In this document: positions 35,866 to 46,000 of the stretch, piece after piece | Numbering within the stretch: the first letter of the stretch is position 1 | How the letters are laid out: each line of letters opens with the position of its first letter | Translations under genes and position numbers: made by a program | The notes under the pieces: generated by a model | Told to the model about the DNA's origin: nothing | Database searches by the model: none | Seen by the model: only the letters and a program-made list of their open reading frames with translations | NCBI GenBank assembly: GCA_028278225.1 | Contig: JANQEU010000045.1 | Location: 62,001 to 126,000, forward strand | Reading direction: 5' to 3' | Length of the DNA stretch: 64,000 nucleotides | Source: Cyclobacteriaceae bacterium | Lineage (GTDB): Bacteria; Bacteroidota; Bacteroidia; Cytophagales; Cyclobacteriaceae

Positions 35866-37758
35866 TCAATTTTTCAGGAGATGACGATCTCCCAATACTT
35901 TGATCCTGCCATCCTCTATCAGGGCCCTGACCCCGTCCAATACGGTCTCTCTGTCGGTCGACATCAGCAAAACCAGTTCATCAACGTTGATCCCACGATC
36001 GGGAATGGCATCAAGTATCGCGGAAGGACTGAGCTTTTGGGCTGACTTTTTGAAATTGATGCAATAATCACAGACCCCGCAGTTGTGGTCAGTCTCCTCA
36101 TCAAAATAGGACTGTAAAATACGTGTTCTGCACCTGGAAGTGTCACCGATATATTCGGCAACCTTTTCGTATTTTTCAAGCACAATGTTCTTTCTCCATT
36201 CCAAATGGGCACTGTCAATCGGGAGATTGTTTACATCCAGCCTCGGTGTGATAAAATCAACTTGCGGCTTACTGGTAGCTTTATGATATTCGATTACACC
36301 GAATTGCTGCAACATTTCAAGCCGTCTTACCACTTCCGACTTTGATGAATTAAGCAAGCGGGCAATATCCCCTTCCCTGATATCGACAAACTGCAGGTAT
36401 AACTCACCGCCATATAGCCTTAAAATTGCTTTTATCAGGGAATCCAGATTTGCGTGCGCCACCTGGAATTTATACAGTTCTTCATGATCAATTTCAATAT
36501 GAATACGGGATCTCTGAAAGACACCATCATTTAAATGGATCAACCCTTCCCCATCCAGTTTTTTAAGTGCATGATAAGTTTCGAACACAGGAAGATTGAA
36601 TGTCTGGACAAAGGTAGAATACTCGAAATCAAAGCTGGAATCGGCTCCACTACCGACTGCAAGTTTATACTGATTGGCCAGGGCCTGATAAGTGCGTTTG
36701 ATCAGGTCCATCCCGACAGCCGATCTCTCGATCCTTTTCCTGAGATCGATCACATCCTGGTCATGATAAAGCAAAACTGCATAAGCTTTGCGATTATCTC
36801 TTCCTGCCCTGCCGGCTTCCTGGTAGTAGGCTTCCAGCGTATCAGGCAGGTCCAGGTGGATCACAGTACGGACGTCAGGTTTGTCTATCCCCATTCCAAA
36901 TGCATTGGTTGCAACCATGACGCGAATGTTATTTTCTATCCATCTCTCCTGTTTGGAATTACGGTCACTGGTGGTCAATCCCGCATGATAGTACGCTGAC
37001 TCTATGCCATTGGACATCAAAAAATCACATATCATTTTCGTACGTTTTCTGCTTCGTACGTATACGATTGCCGAGCCGGGAACACCATTGAGTACTTCCA
37101 GTAACTTGTCATGCTTTCGCTCTGTCCTGAATACTGAGTAAGAAAGGTTTAACCTGGCAAAGCTTTTGACAAATACGGCCGCCTCCGTAAAGCCCAACTT
37201 ATCGATGATATCGGCTTTTACTTTTTTTGTTGCGGTCGCTGTGACCGCTATGGACTTTTGAATTCCAAATTCCCTTATGAATACACCTATTTCAAGGTAA
37301 GGAGGCCGAAAGTCATAGCCCCACTGTGAAATGCAATGTGCCTCATCAATAGCTATCATTCCAATCTGTAATTTCTCTGCCCGCTCGCGGAATATGGGTG
37401 AGGTAAGACGTTCGGGTGAAATGTACAGGAATTTGAAATTCCCGTAAACACAATTATCAAGGGTAATATCCTGCTCCCTGGATGTCATCCCGGAGTGTAA
37501 GGCCACTGCTTTGATACCACGGCTATTCAGGCTTTCTACCTGATCTTTCATTAAAGCAATTAAGGGAGAGATCACAAGACACAGTCCCTCGGTTATGATT
37601 GCAGGGACCTGAAAACAGATTGACTTTCCACCACCCGTCGGAAGTAGTGCAAGTGTAGCTTTCCCGTCCAAAACTGACCGAATAATATCTTCTTGCAAAG
37701 GACGGAACTGTTCATAACCCCAATACTGCTTTAAAATGTCCAGTGGTTCCTGTGCCAT
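35866..37758 (-). CDS. recQ: ATP-dependent DNA helicase RecQ
   Basis: 630 residues. Walker A (LLPTGGGKSICFQVPA, about 37-52), the DEAH box (AIDEAHCISQWGYDFRP, about 136-152), and the helicase C motif (DLPDTLEAYYQEAGRAGRD) are intact. The zinc-binding cysteines lie at about 541-572 (CRTRILQSYF, then CGVCDYC). The C-terminus has a short winged-helix-like tail (RGINVDELVLLMSTDRET) but no clear HRDC domain, so it is a shorter RecQ. It unwinds DNA 3' to 5' in recombination and replication repair. It begins 6 bases after the enoyl-CoA hydratase-family gene and is probably co-transcribed with it and comEC. Confidence 0.95.
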   Translation of the reverse strand: MAQEPLDILKQYWGYEQFRPLQEDIIRSVLDGKATLALLPTGGGKSICFQVPAIITEGLCLVISPLIALMKDQVESLNSRGIKAVALHSGMTSREQDITLDNCVYGNFKFLYISPERLTSPIFRERAEKLQIGMIAIDEAHCISQWGYDFRPPYLEIGVFIREFGIQKSIAVTATATKKVKADIIDKLGFTEAAVFVKSFARLNLSYSVFRTERKHDKLLEVLNGVPGSAIVYVRSRKRTKMICDFLMSNGIESAYYHAGLTTSDRNSKQERWIENNIRVMVATNAFGMGIDKPDVRTVIHLDLPDTLEAYYQEAGRAGRDNRKAYAVLLYHDQDVIDLRKRIERSAVGMDLIKRTYQALANQYKLAVGSGADSSFDFEYSTFVQTFNLPVFETYHALKKLDGEGLIHLNDGVFQRSRIHIEIDHEELYKFQVAHANLDSLIKAILRLYGGELYLQFVDIREGDIARLLNSSKSEVVRRLEMLQQFGVIEYHKATSKPQVDFITPRLDVNNLPIDSAHLEWRKNIVLEKYEKVAEYIGDTSRCRTRILQSYFDEETDHNCGVCDYCINFKKSAQKLSPSAILDAIPDRGINVDELVLLMSTDRETVLDGVRALIEDGRIKVLGDRHLLKN

Positions 37759-37764
37759 AGAAAT

Positions 37765-38538
37765 CTACCAGGATATCTTCTTTTTCTTAAGAAATGCATC
37801 AATTCCTCTTCTACAGTCGTCCGTTTCCCTGGATAAAGCATTTATCTCTTCAGCTACATCCAAAGCATCGCCTACTGAGAGGTCCGAAATCTTGCTGAAC
37901 AGTTCCTTTATTTGTTTCATGGAATTGGAAGAATTTCCCTTCACTAATTGCGAAGCAAAACGCGTCACCATGTCCTCTAGCTCATCACCCGGAACCACCC
38001 AATTTATTACGTTCATTGACAGCATTTCTTCAGCTGAGTAGAGATTTCCCGACAGTAATAATTCACGGGCGACACCCTCCCCCACTTTTCTGATCAGGAA
38101 AACTGAAACCAGCGCAGGGACAAAACCTATCTTTACTTCTGTGTATCCGAATTTTGCCTCCGGGACTGCAAAAACAAAATCACATACTGTGGCCAACCCG
38201 CAACCTCCGGCAATGGCATGGCCATGAACCTGGGATATAACCGGTTTCGGCAAATTGTAAATCTGCTCAAACAATTCCCTAAGGTGATTGGAATCATCCA
38301 GATTTTCCTGGTAGGTATTGGACTGTAGTTTCTCGATATATGCTAAGTCAGCTCCCGCACAAAATGCTTTTCCACTGGCTTTGAGAACTATCACCTTGAT
38401 TTCATTGTCTCCTTCCGCTTCCCGAAATGAAGACTTCAGCTCCGAAACGAGCTCATAGGAAAGCGCATTTCTTTTTTCAGGACGATTTAGAATGATTGTG
38501 CCAATTCTGTCTCTTTTCTCCGTCAGGACGTATTGCAT
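37765..38538 (-). CDS. Enoyl-CoA hydratase/isomerase family protein
   Basis: 257 residues, full length crotonase fold. The oxyanion-hole regions are visible: SGKAFCAGADLAYIEKL (about 50-66) and GHAIAGGCGLATVCDFVFA (about 105-123). A glutamate typical of hydratases follows in AKFGYTEVKIGFVPA. It acts on CoA thioesters in fatty-acid or amino-acid metabolism; the exact substrate cannot be told. Its start codon overlaps the comEC stop (TAATG), so translation is likely coupled, although no functional link with ComEC or RecQ is evident. Confidence 0.9.
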   Translation of the reverse strand: MQYVLTEKRDRIGTIILNRPEKRNALSYELVSELKSSFREAEGDNEIKVIVLKASGKAFCAGADLAYIEKLQSNTYQENLDDSNHLRELFEQIYNLPKPVISQVHGHAIAGGCGLATVCDFVFAVPEAKFGYTEVKIGFVPALVSVFLIRKVGEGVARELLLSGNLYSAEEMLSMNVINWVVPGDELEDMVTRFASQLVKGNSSNSMKQIKELFSKISDLSVGDALDVAEEINALSRETDDCRRGIDAFLKKKKISW

Positions 38539-40682
38539 TATGATCGGATTTTACTCAAATCTAACATCCAAAATCCTTCTTCAGCTAAGGTGTGGACACT
38601 TAAGCCTTGTGATATGGCCTCATTCTTCAGTTTCCTGGAGTTGAAAAACCCATTATCGGAACTAATGATCAACTTCCCAAATTGAAGATTTCCCGGAAGT
38701 TCATGAAGTGAAGAAATGGCATCGTTCGAAATGACGAAAAAATCAAAGTAAAGAGGATTCTTCCAATTGTAAGCACCAGGATTGTCATGGAGAATGGCAA
38801 CTTTGTACTTGTCCACCATGAAATACGTAATTGGACCAAATGTTTGGAACGCCGGATCATTCTTCCAGTTAAATATGGATGATTCAATACTTTCCAGACC
38901 ATGTGCAAGTCGAAAGGGATCCACCTTAAACTTCAATAGGTCCAGTTCGTTTTCGTCATATCCGTTGATGAAAAACCGGGCCGCGGAGGCATTGATCAGG
39001 TCGAAAGCGGTGTGATGTCTTATTTCGTATATGACCAGCTTCTTTTGATTGATGCGTTCATAATCACGAATGGAAATGGACACACCCAGTAGCGCCAGGG
39101 CTGTTAACCCGGAACTTAATGCAAGAAATGATCGATATTGGAATGCTGAAAAGACAAGAATAATGATCCCGTAGATCAAGATTACTTCAGTCAGGTCAAG
39201 ATATAGCCACGTGACCAGACTATTGGGAAGCGCCTCAATGTGAAAAACTACTTCATTTACGATAAACAGGACCTTTGAAAGTAACCAGCCCATGTGCGTA
39301 CCCAAAATTTCAAATAAACTTCCTAATAGTATTGTTGGTATGGCAATCATCAGGATCAATGCAGTACCGGGGATCACAAACAGATTGGATAAAAGGAAGT
39401 AAACCGGAAATTGATGGAAGTAAAACGTCGTAAGAGGAAAAGTGCTGATCTGGGCTGCTATTGAGATACAGGTGATAGACCAGATCTTATCCGGGAGCCA
39501 GGATCGTAAGGTCACTAATCCGTAGAGCTTTGGGTAGAAATAGACAATCCCGAAAACAGCAATGAACGATAGCTGGAAACCCACCGCATAAATGAAATAA
39601 GGATTAAAAGTGAGTAAGATCAACGCAGCCAGTCCCAGCGAATTGTAAATATTTGGTCTTCTATTTGAAATATCTCTAAATGCAATCACGGTGAACATCG
39701 TAGCCGCCCTCATCACTGATGGAGAAAGGCCGGTGACCATGGCATAAAGCCAGATTCCTCCGATGATCAGAAGCCCAAACAAGACGTTTCCTCCCTTTGG
39801 CCTTTTCAAAAACTTCAGCAGATAGACCAAAATGAGATAAATGATCCCGACGTGCAACCCTGATACAGCCAGGACATGCATGGCCCCGGCCGATGAATAA
39901 GCCATTTTAACATCGTTCTCCAGGAAACTTTTGACTCCAAGGATCAAGGCAAACGCAATCTGCTGCTCACGCTCTCCTGCAATATTGGACTTCAGTTGAT
40001 CCAGTATCTTCGATCTTACCACAAAGGCGAAATTCATAACCGGATTCGGAGGATCACTGTAAACAACCATTATTTTCTCCGGCCCGACAAAACATTGCCC
40101 GTAAATATTTGACCGGCTGATATACTTTTGGTAATTGAATTCATTGGGATTCCCGGGAGGGCGTATCCCGGAAAAAGGCTTCTTAACATATAAATAGTCA
40201 CCATACTTATGACGGTTCTTCCCTGGGTTTTGTATGTACAAATGGATCAAACCTGAAACTTTGATAGTAGCGTCCTGCACCAAAACAGAGTCAACTTTCA
40301 AAGTGAACCTATAGTATTTTTCCTTTTCATAAACATCACTCACAAGTTGACCGGAAAACGCCTGAATCCTATCGCCCTCAAGGCGGGAAATATGATCTTC
40401 CCAATTGGTATGATCATTGAAAAAAGCAGCTGTCCCGCCCAAACAGACCACTGTAAAAAGCCCCATCAATCCTGTGAGAAAACGCTTTTTCAGAATAAAG
40501 GCTGAAAGTACATACAGTACCAGGAGTATGGGAAGCAGCCACCACACTGAGGACCAAATGGAATGATCCAACGCCCCATACCCCAATATTCCTATCATAA
40601 AATAGATGGCATACCTCAGCAATGGGAAAGGACTCCACTTAAACATTTCCATGCGGTTCAGTTGCAAATGAAAAGTTATCAA
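38538..40682 (-). CDS. comEC: ComEC/Rec2 family DNA-uptake membrane channel
   Basis: 714 residues from the first ATG. A start at residue 11 or 13 (MEMFKWSPFPLLRYAIYF) would fit the first membrane segment better. An N-terminal DUF4131-like region (about 60-200) precedes the multi-span competence domain, with the marker SSAGAMHVLAVSGLHVGIIY at about 263-282. There is no C-terminal metallo-beta-lactamase domain; the last 150 residues are a short non-catalytic tail, which is usual for Bacteroidota ComEC. It should carry single-stranded DNA across the inner membrane during natural transformation. It heads a tight leftward unit with the hydratase and recQ genes. Confidence 0.9.
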   Translation of the reverse strand: MITFHLQLNRMEMFKWSPFPLLRYAIYFMIGILGYGALDHSIWSSVWWLLPILLVLYVLSAFILKKRFLTGLMGLFTVVCLGGTAAFFNDHTNWEDHISRLEGDRIQAFSGQLVSDVYEKEKYYRFTLKVDSVLVQDATIKVSGLIHLYIQNPGKNRHKYGDYLYVKKPFSGIRPPGNPNEFNYQKYISRSNIYGQCFVGPEKIMVVYSDPPNPVMNFAFVVRSKILDQLKSNIAGEREQQIAFALILGVKSFLENDVKMAYSSAGAMHVLAVSGLHVGIIYLILVYLLKFLKRPKGGNVLFGLLIIGGIWLYAMVTGLSPSVMRAATMFTVIAFRDISNRRPNIYNSLGLAALILLTFNPYFIYAVGFQLSFIAVFGIVYFYPKLYGLVTLRSWLPDKIWSITCISIAAQISTFPLTTFYFHQFPVYFLLSNLFVIPGTALILMIAIPTILLGSLFEILGTHMGWLLSKVLFIVNEVVFHIEALPNSLVTWLYLDLTEVILIYGIIILVFSAFQYRSFLALSSGLTALALLGVSISIRDYERINQKKLVIYEIRHHTAFDLINASAARFFINGYDENELDLLKFKVDPFRLAHGLESIESSIFNWKNDPAFQTFGPITYFMVDKYKVAILHDNPGAYNWKNPLYFDFFVISNDAISSLHELPGNLQFGKLIISSDNGFFNSRKLKNEAISQGLSVHTLAEEGFWMLDLSKIRS

Positions 40683-40855
40683 TAAAGATTAAATTAGGAA
40701 AACCGGTATGCCAGAAATTCAACGAGGCCGGTGCTCCCGTGCCGTCCTGCTTAAGACTGATTATCTGTAACCCGAAAATCAGATGTTGTCATAGTTGGAA
40801 CAACATTTAGTTATGGAGCAGGTCACCCATGTTTTGGGATTGAATCCAGCTTCTT

Positions 40856-41812
40856 CTATTTCCGGTTATTTGAAGGATCATACTTGTTGTAGGCCTTAAC
40901 GATCTTTTTGACAAGTTGATGTCTGACGACATCTCTTTCGTCCAGTTCTACAAATCCAATCTCTTTGACGCTTGCCAGAACATCCATGGCCTCAATCAAT
41001 CCTGATCTTTGCTTTTTGGGAAGGTCTATTTGAGTACGATCACCGGTGATGATGACTTTGGAGTCAGGCCCCATACGGGTCAGAAACATTTTTATCTGCA
41101 TGGACGTGGTATTCTGAGCTTCATCCAGCAAAATATATGCATTGTTCAATGTCCTGCCTCTCATGTAAGCCAAAGGTGCAATCTCAATGATGTTGTTCTC
41201 ACGATAGTACCTGAGCTTCTCGGAGGGTAACATATCGCTCAAAGCATCATAAATGGGTCTAAGGTATGGATCTATCTTTTCTGCCAGGTCACCGGGCAGA
41301 AAGCCCAGATTTTCACCGGCTTCCACCGCAGGCCGTGTGATGATGATTTTTTTGATCTCTTTGTTTTTCAGGGCTCTTACTGCCAGTGCTACCGAGACAT
41401 ATGTTTTGCCGGTACCTGCAGGCCCAATGGCAAAAACCAGGTCTTTTGTTTCTACAGCTTTGACAAGCAGCCGTTGATTTGAAGTTTGAGGACAGATTTG
41501 ATGGCCTCTTGTGCCAAATACCAGTACTTCCTCAGATCCATCTTTCCTTTTATCCAGGCTTTCCTCATTGATATAGGTAATGACATTTTCCTGGGTCACT
41601 TTACCGTACATATTGTAGTGATAAAGCAGTGAATCAAGTATCTCATTGATCCGGAGAATTTGAGGTGCTGTTCCCTGAATTCTGATCTCGTTACCGCGGG
41701 AAGTTATTTTGGAATCCGGAAATGCAGAGGCTATTTCTTTTATATTTTGATTTTCTACTCCCAGGAAGTCTACCAGGGGAATATTCTCAATGGTGAAAAT
41801 TTTTTCTAGCAA
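40856..41812 (-). CDS. PhoH family ATPase
   Basis: 318 residues. Walker A lies at about 132-140 (AIGPAGTGKTYVSVALAV) and Walker B in AYILLDEAQNTT (about 224-235). The N-terminal KH-like region (about 40-70) is usual for the PhoH/YbeZ subfamily, which is linked with RNA processing and YbeY. Cytoplasmic. The gene is divergent from the SAM hydroxide adenosyltransferase gene. Confidence 0.95.
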   Translation of the reverse strand: MLEKIFTIENIPLVDFLGVENQNIKEIASAFPDSKITSRGNEIRIQGTAPQILRINEILDSLLYHYNMYGKVTQENVITYINEESLDKRKDGSEEVLVFGTRGHQICPQTSNQRLLVKAVETKDLVFAIGPAGTGKTYVSVALAVRALKNKEIKKIIITRPAVEAGENLGFLPGDLAEKIDPYLRPIYDALSDMLPSEKLRYYRENNIIEIAPLAYMRGRTLNNAYILLDEAQNTTSMQIKMFLTRMGPDSKVIITGDRTQIDLPKKQRSGLIEAMDVLASVKEIGFVELDERDVVRHQLVKKIVKAYNKYDPSNNRK

Positions 41813-41846
41813 ATGTTACGTGTTTAAAAGTCTAGCTTTCTTGGTC

Positions 41847-41854
41847 TAGTTTTG
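41847..41854 (+). promoter_or_regulatory. -7 promoter box upstream of the SAM hydrolase-family gene
   Basis: TAGTTTTG matches TAnnTTTG exactly and lies 46 bases before the start codon. A weak TTTA replaces the -33 element about 20 bases upstream. Confidence 0.45.
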
Positions 41855-41899
41855 CTCTTTATCTTAGTAACAAAATAAATAAAATATTTGGTCGCTGAC

Positions 41900-42673
41900 A
41901 TGGCGTTAGTCACATTTCTATCTGATTTTGGAACCGAGGATCATTACGTGGCTGTCGTCAAAGCAACAATTCTCAAAGAAGATCCCGAGATAAAAATCGT
42001 TGATATCAGCCACCAGATCAATCCTTTTGATATCGGGCATGCGGCTTACGTCTTGTCACATGCCTACCCCAATTTCCCTGAAGGAACCATTCATCTCGTC
42101 GCTGTGGACCCGTCGGATAGGAATGAAAATAAGCCTGTTGCGCTTCAGCTAAACGGTCATTATTTTGTGGGATGTGATAATGGTATTTTCAGCTTGATCA
42201 GTGAAAACCAACCTGATGTCATTGTACAGGTACCGACCATTCAATCCACCTTTATTGCCAGGGACCTTCTGGCTTCCTTGTGTGTAAAAATTGCAAAAGG
42301 GATACCCCTGGAAAAACTGGGCCAGACAATAGACCATGGCAAGAAGCTTTTCAATAGATTGCCGAAAATCACAAAACGGGAGATTGTTGGTAATGTGATC
42401 AGGGTAGATAAATATGGCAACCTTATTACCAATATTTTGAAAAAAGACTTCGACAAGATCAGGGAGATAAATGGTAATGTGAATTTTCAGGTCCAGGTGG
42501 GTCGCGAACGGTATGGCCGGTTCCATAGCCAATATGATGAAGCAGATCCCGGAGATTGCTATCTCTTGTTCAATTCGGATGGGAAATTACAGATTGGAAT
42601 AAACAAAGGAAACGCATCCGAGTTGCTCGGTCTGAGAATGGATGCCCCGATATTTATCGAATTTAACATATAG
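41900..42673 (+). CDS. SAM hydroxide adenosyltransferase (DUF62 family)
   Basis: 257 residues from the ATG at 41900; a TTG four codons upstream is less likely. The start MALVTFLSDFGTEDHYVAVV and the IVDISHQINPFDI motif (about 35-47) are the family signature. The C-terminal beta-barrel domain begins near residue 165 (VGNVIRVDKYGNLITNI). Members split S-adenosylmethionine to adenosine and methionine using water, or related chemistry. It lies 3 bases before a small monooxygenase-fold gene, so the two are probably co-transcribed. Confidence 0.92.
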   Translation: MALVTFLSDFGTEDHYVAVVKATILKEDPEIKIVDISHQINPFDIGHAAYVLSHAYPNFPEGTIHLVAVDPSDRNENKPVALQLNGHYFVGCDNGIFSLISENQPDVIVQVPTIQSTFIARDLLASLCVKIAKGIPLEKLGQTIDHGKKLFNRLPKITKREIVGNVIRVDKYGNLITNILKKDFDKIREINGNVNFQVQVGRERYGRFHSQYDEADPGDCYLLFNSDGKLQIGINKGNASELLGLRMDAPIFIEFNI

Positions 42674-42676
42674 AAC

Positions 42677-42961
42677 ATGCTTATTCGCGTAGTACGAATG
42701 GAATTCCGGAATGATAAGATCGATGATTTTAAGGAAATATTCTATCAGTCAAAGCCTGATATTGAAAGATTCCATGGGTGTAATAAAGTCAGTTTGTATG
42801 TAGACAGCACAGATGATTCTGTGTACTACACACATAGCGAATGGGATTCTGAAGACGCACTCAATAACTACAGGAACTCAGATTTTTTCAAGGCCACCTG
42901 GTCTAAAACCAAACTTTTATTCAGCGGTCCGCCATGCGCATATTCACTGGTCAGCCCGTGA
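42677..42961 (+). CDS. Antibiotic biosynthesis monooxygenase (ABM) fold protein
   Basis: 94 residues, typical length for a dimeric alpha+beta ABM domain. The pattern MLIRVVRMEFRNDKIDDFKE, GCNKVSLYVD and YYTHSEWDSEDALNNYRNS is characteristic of the family. The real substrate is unknown, because many members are of unproven activity. It begins 3 bases after the SAM hydrolase-family gene. Confidence 0.85.
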   Translation: MLIRVVRMEFRNDKIDDFKEIFYQSKPDIERFHGCNKVSLYVDSTDDSVYYTHSEWDSEDALNNYRNSDFFKATWSKTKLLFSGPPCAYSLVSP

Positions 42962-43099
42962 GGGCGTACAATGCAGGACATTTCATGTTCATTTATGAAC
43001 GATTTCTTTCTGATCGAAAATGTTATGTAGCTAATTTTCAATGAGTTAAGTAGCACGGCATATCGCTTGTTGTATCAAAATGACCAATATTAAAATGAT

Positions 43100-45442
43100 A
43101 TGCTGAGAGATATCAAATTTGTCATTAGAAAGTCTGCTAACAGTAAATTTTTCACGGTTATAAATGTTTTTGGGTTAACCATCGGCCTGACGGTGATTCT
43201 GATACTGTCCTTCTTTATTCACCAGGAGACCACTTACGACCACTATCATAAAAATGCTGACAACATTTATAAAGTCATTAGTCAGTTTACAAATAACCAT
43301 GGTAAAACTTCGTCGTACGGGATCTCAATGGGAATTATCGCGGAGGATTATTTGGAAAAATTTCCGGAGGTTGAGCAAACAGCACGGTTGTATTATACAG
43401 GTTCATCGGAAGTCGACCTCGAGGATAAGAGATTTGATGGTGTCAGTATTTTATACGCTGACTTCAGCTTTGTTGATATTTTTGATTTTGGTGGTCCTGC
43501 CAAAGGCTCATTTTCCATCGAGCAACACGCACTAGTCAGCCGGGAATTCGCCGGGAAGATAGGAACCGAAACAGCAATCGGAACATCTCTGACCGTAGAC
43601 GATGAATCTTACATTATTAATAACATTATTGACCTGCCGAAAGAAACAACATTCCAATTTGATCTGTTGCTGCCCATAACATCTTTTGAGGATTTCCATT
43701 CCTGGAAGCACGGGGGCCTGGAGTTTGAAACATATGTGGTACTGAAAGGCGGAAACCGGGAGGAAACACTGGTCAAACTGGCTGAACACTACAATCAGGT
43801 GATCGAGTCAAAATGGGATGGTTACACCTGTAGCAATTATCTGATTCCGTTAAAGGACGTTTATCTGCACCCCGTTCATAATAGAATGGGTAATGGTAAC
43901 AAGGCCATGCTGTTTGTGGTAGGCAGTGTTGCCGTCCTCATTTTGCTGCTGGCACTGATCAATTATCTCAATCTTCATGTGGCAAACAGCCATTCGCGCA
44001 AAGGAGAGATCAGGATCCGGAAAGTGATGGGGGCCAGCACCAGGTACCTGTTTAAGCTGGCTATAGTCGAATCGCTCCTTTTCACATTCGCTGCAGGGAT
44101 GATGGCCCTGGTGCTGCTTGAGGTCTTCAATAACATGGAAGCACGCCAAATTTTCAATACCGACCTACCCTCAATAGGCAACTGGCCAATCGTAGTATGG
44201 GCCGTTTACATAGTTTTCTTGATAATTCTGGGTGGGATTGGTGGTGTTTTCCCGGCGCTTCATCTCCTCAGGATCAAAGCTTTCTCTAATCAGGATTTTA
44301 AAATATCACGGCTCGGCAGCTCGACAATTGGACTGGTAATATTTCAATTCTTTATTTCCGCAACGTTGTTGACGGCCATTATTTTCATCAATCTACAGAT
44401 TGACCATTTGAGAAATCAATCCATGGGTTTCAATACCGAGAACATCGTTCTTATTAAAAACCTTAACTCCAATCACAAAGAAGCTTATGATTTTATAAAG
44501 TCGGAGCTGTTAAGTCAACCCGGAATTATCCAATTAACAGGAACACAGGCTGAGCCTGGAGCCGGGGCCAGCGGGCAGGTCATTTTTCGGGCGGTTCAAA
44601 GTGTGGACGAAAGGATCAATGTCGCCCATATAAGGTCTTACGACGGATATCTGGAGACTTTTGATCTGGATTTACTTATGGGTGAGGGATTCAGATACCC
44701 GCTGAACGAGAATATTCACCAGTTTGTATTGAATGAGATGGCATATTCAAGACTCTACCCAAATGGAGAAAACCCCATTGGTGACCAATTGATCATGGGC
44801 AATCGAAAGGGACCTGTGGTTGGAGTTGTCAAGGATTTTCACTTCCGCTCGTTTCACCACGAAATCGCCCCCCTGGTATTGAATATTGAAGATCCCTACT
44901 ACCTGACATTGGCAATTCGACTGGAAAACAACAATATTGACGTCAGTTTAGATAAAATCGGGTCGGTGTTGTCACAGGTTGATCCATTGTATACGCTAAA
45001 CTATCAATTTATGGATGATAAATTTGATATGATGTATCGCAGTGAATTGAAGATCAAGAAGATCATAACCTACTCCACGATAATTGCATTTTCGATTTCC
45101 ATTTTAGGACTCCTGGCAATGAGCATATTTGTGATCAACGCCAAAACCAAGGAGATCGCGATTAGAAAAACACTGGGTGCCAGGCACCTGGACCTCCTTT
45201 GGCAGCTTTCATACAGGCTCCTAATATGGATCACCGTTGGGAATATTTTAGCTGTCCCGGTGACCTTCTACTTTGTGAAAAACTGGTCCGAAAACTTCAT
45301 TTACCAGGTTGGGGCTGCAAGCTTGTTCTGGATAATACCAGTGGCGGTAGTCACCACCATAGTCATTGCCGGTGCGGTGATTTTCAACAAGTTGTGGCAG
45401 GCAATGAATTTAAACCCGGTAGTTTATTTGCGAAATGAATGA
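43100..45442 (+). CDS. ABC transporter permease, MacB/FtsX type
   Basis: 780 residues. An N-terminal membrane span (FTVINVFGLTIGLTVILILS) precedes a MacB-like periplasmic core domain. Two FtsX-type four-helix regions follow (about 275-430 and about 655-780, the latter with AIRKTLGARHLDLLWQLSYR). The protein is about twice the length of a single MacB permease, the common Bacteroidota two-FtsX form. No ATPase gene is adjacent, so the partner must be elsewhere. It probably works as a mechanotransmission or export permease in the inner membrane. It stands alone and abuts the convergent lipoprotein gene. Confidence 0.88.
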   Translation: MLRDIKFVIRKSANSKFFTVINVFGLTIGLTVILILSFFIHQETTYDHYHKNADNIYKVISQFTNNHGKTSSYGISMGIIAEDYLEKFPEVEQTARLYYTGSSEVDLEDKRFDGVSILYADFSFVDIFDFGGPAKGSFSIEQHALVSREFAGKIGTETAIGTSLTVDDESYIINNIIDLPKETTFQFDLLLPITSFEDFHSWKHGGLEFETYVVLKGGNREETLVKLAEHYNQVIESKWDGYTCSNYLIPLKDVYLHPVHNRMGNGNKAMLFVVGSVAVLILLLALINYLNLHVANSHSRKGEIRIRKVMGASTRYLFKLAIVESLLFTFAAGMMALVLLEVFNNMEARQIFNTDLPSIGNWPIVVWAVYIVFLIILGGIGGVFPALHLLRIKAFSNQDFKISRLGSSTIGLVIFQFFISATLLTAIIFINLQIDHLRNQSMGFNTENIVLIKNLNSNHKEAYDFIKSELLSQPGIIQLTGTQAEPGAGASGQVIFRAVQSVDERINVAHIRSYDGYLETFDLDLLMGEGFRYPLNENIHQFVLNEMAYSRLYPNGENPIGDQLIMGNRKGPVVGVVKDFHFRSFHHEIAPLVLNIEDPYYLTLAIRLENNNIDVSLDKIGSVLSQVDPLYTLNYQFMDDKFDMMYRSELKIKKIITYSTIIAFSISILGLLAMSIFVINAKTKEIAIRKTLGARHLDLLWQLSYRLLIWITVGNILAVPVTFYFVKNWSENFIYQVGAASLFWIIPVAVVTTIVIAGAVIFNKLWQAMNLNPVVYLRNE

Positions 45443-45940
45443 TCAGTGACCCGTGCAAACGGTCACCCCATCTGAAAGGTAATTTTCGTTGGCTCCGACA
45501 TTTCCATAAGCCAGGACGATCTGTGAAAACAGACCGTCGTTGAGATGGATCTTGACGCTGCCATTCATGGTTTGCAGTTTGTCGAAAGTAAAGATCTCCC
45601 CATTCGATAATTTCTCCTGATCCAGAATTGTTATGCTTTTACCATTTGCTCCATTGACATCCTCCAGTTTGAATGCCAGTTCCCCTACCTCTGTTATGGC
45701 GCCAAAGTGCAAATGGGCCGGGAAATCATATTTTTCGTCAGTATTAATCAAAGTAATCTCGACCCTGACCTTGCCCGGAGACAATTCCGTGAAAGTAACG
45801 TCCCCCTTGACAGGTTCATAACCGGCTCTATGAAGTAAATAGGTGGATTTTTTGAGGTCTTCAGTACTTTCCAGTTGATCATCACAACTGAAGACAAAAA
45901 AGACAAATACAAGTACAGTTAATACACTTCTCATTTTCAC
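45443..45940 (-). CDS. Small lipoprotein with CHRD-like domain
   Basis: 165 residues. A lipoprotein signal (LTVLVFVFFVFSCDDQLES, Cys at about 19) is followed by a beta-rich domain containing DFPAHLHFGAITEVG, a pattern found in CHRD and Cu/Zn superoxide dismutase-like folds. The histidines are too few to claim a metal enzyme. It is probably outer-membrane anchored; function unknown. It is convergent with the permease gene, with no bases between the stop codons. Confidence 0.7.
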   Translation of the reverse strand: MKMRSVLTVLVFVFFVFSCDDQLESTEDLKKSTYLLHRAGYEPVKGDVTFTELSPGKVRVEITLINTDEKYDFPAHLHFGAITEVGELAFKLEDVNGANGKSITILDQEKLSNGEIFTFDKLQTMNGSVKIHLNDGLFSQIVLAYGNVGANENYLSDGVTVCTGH

Positions 45941-46000
45941 TTAAACAATTCAATTCTCAAACACCAATATTTCACTAACGATAATATCCTGCAAAAGATT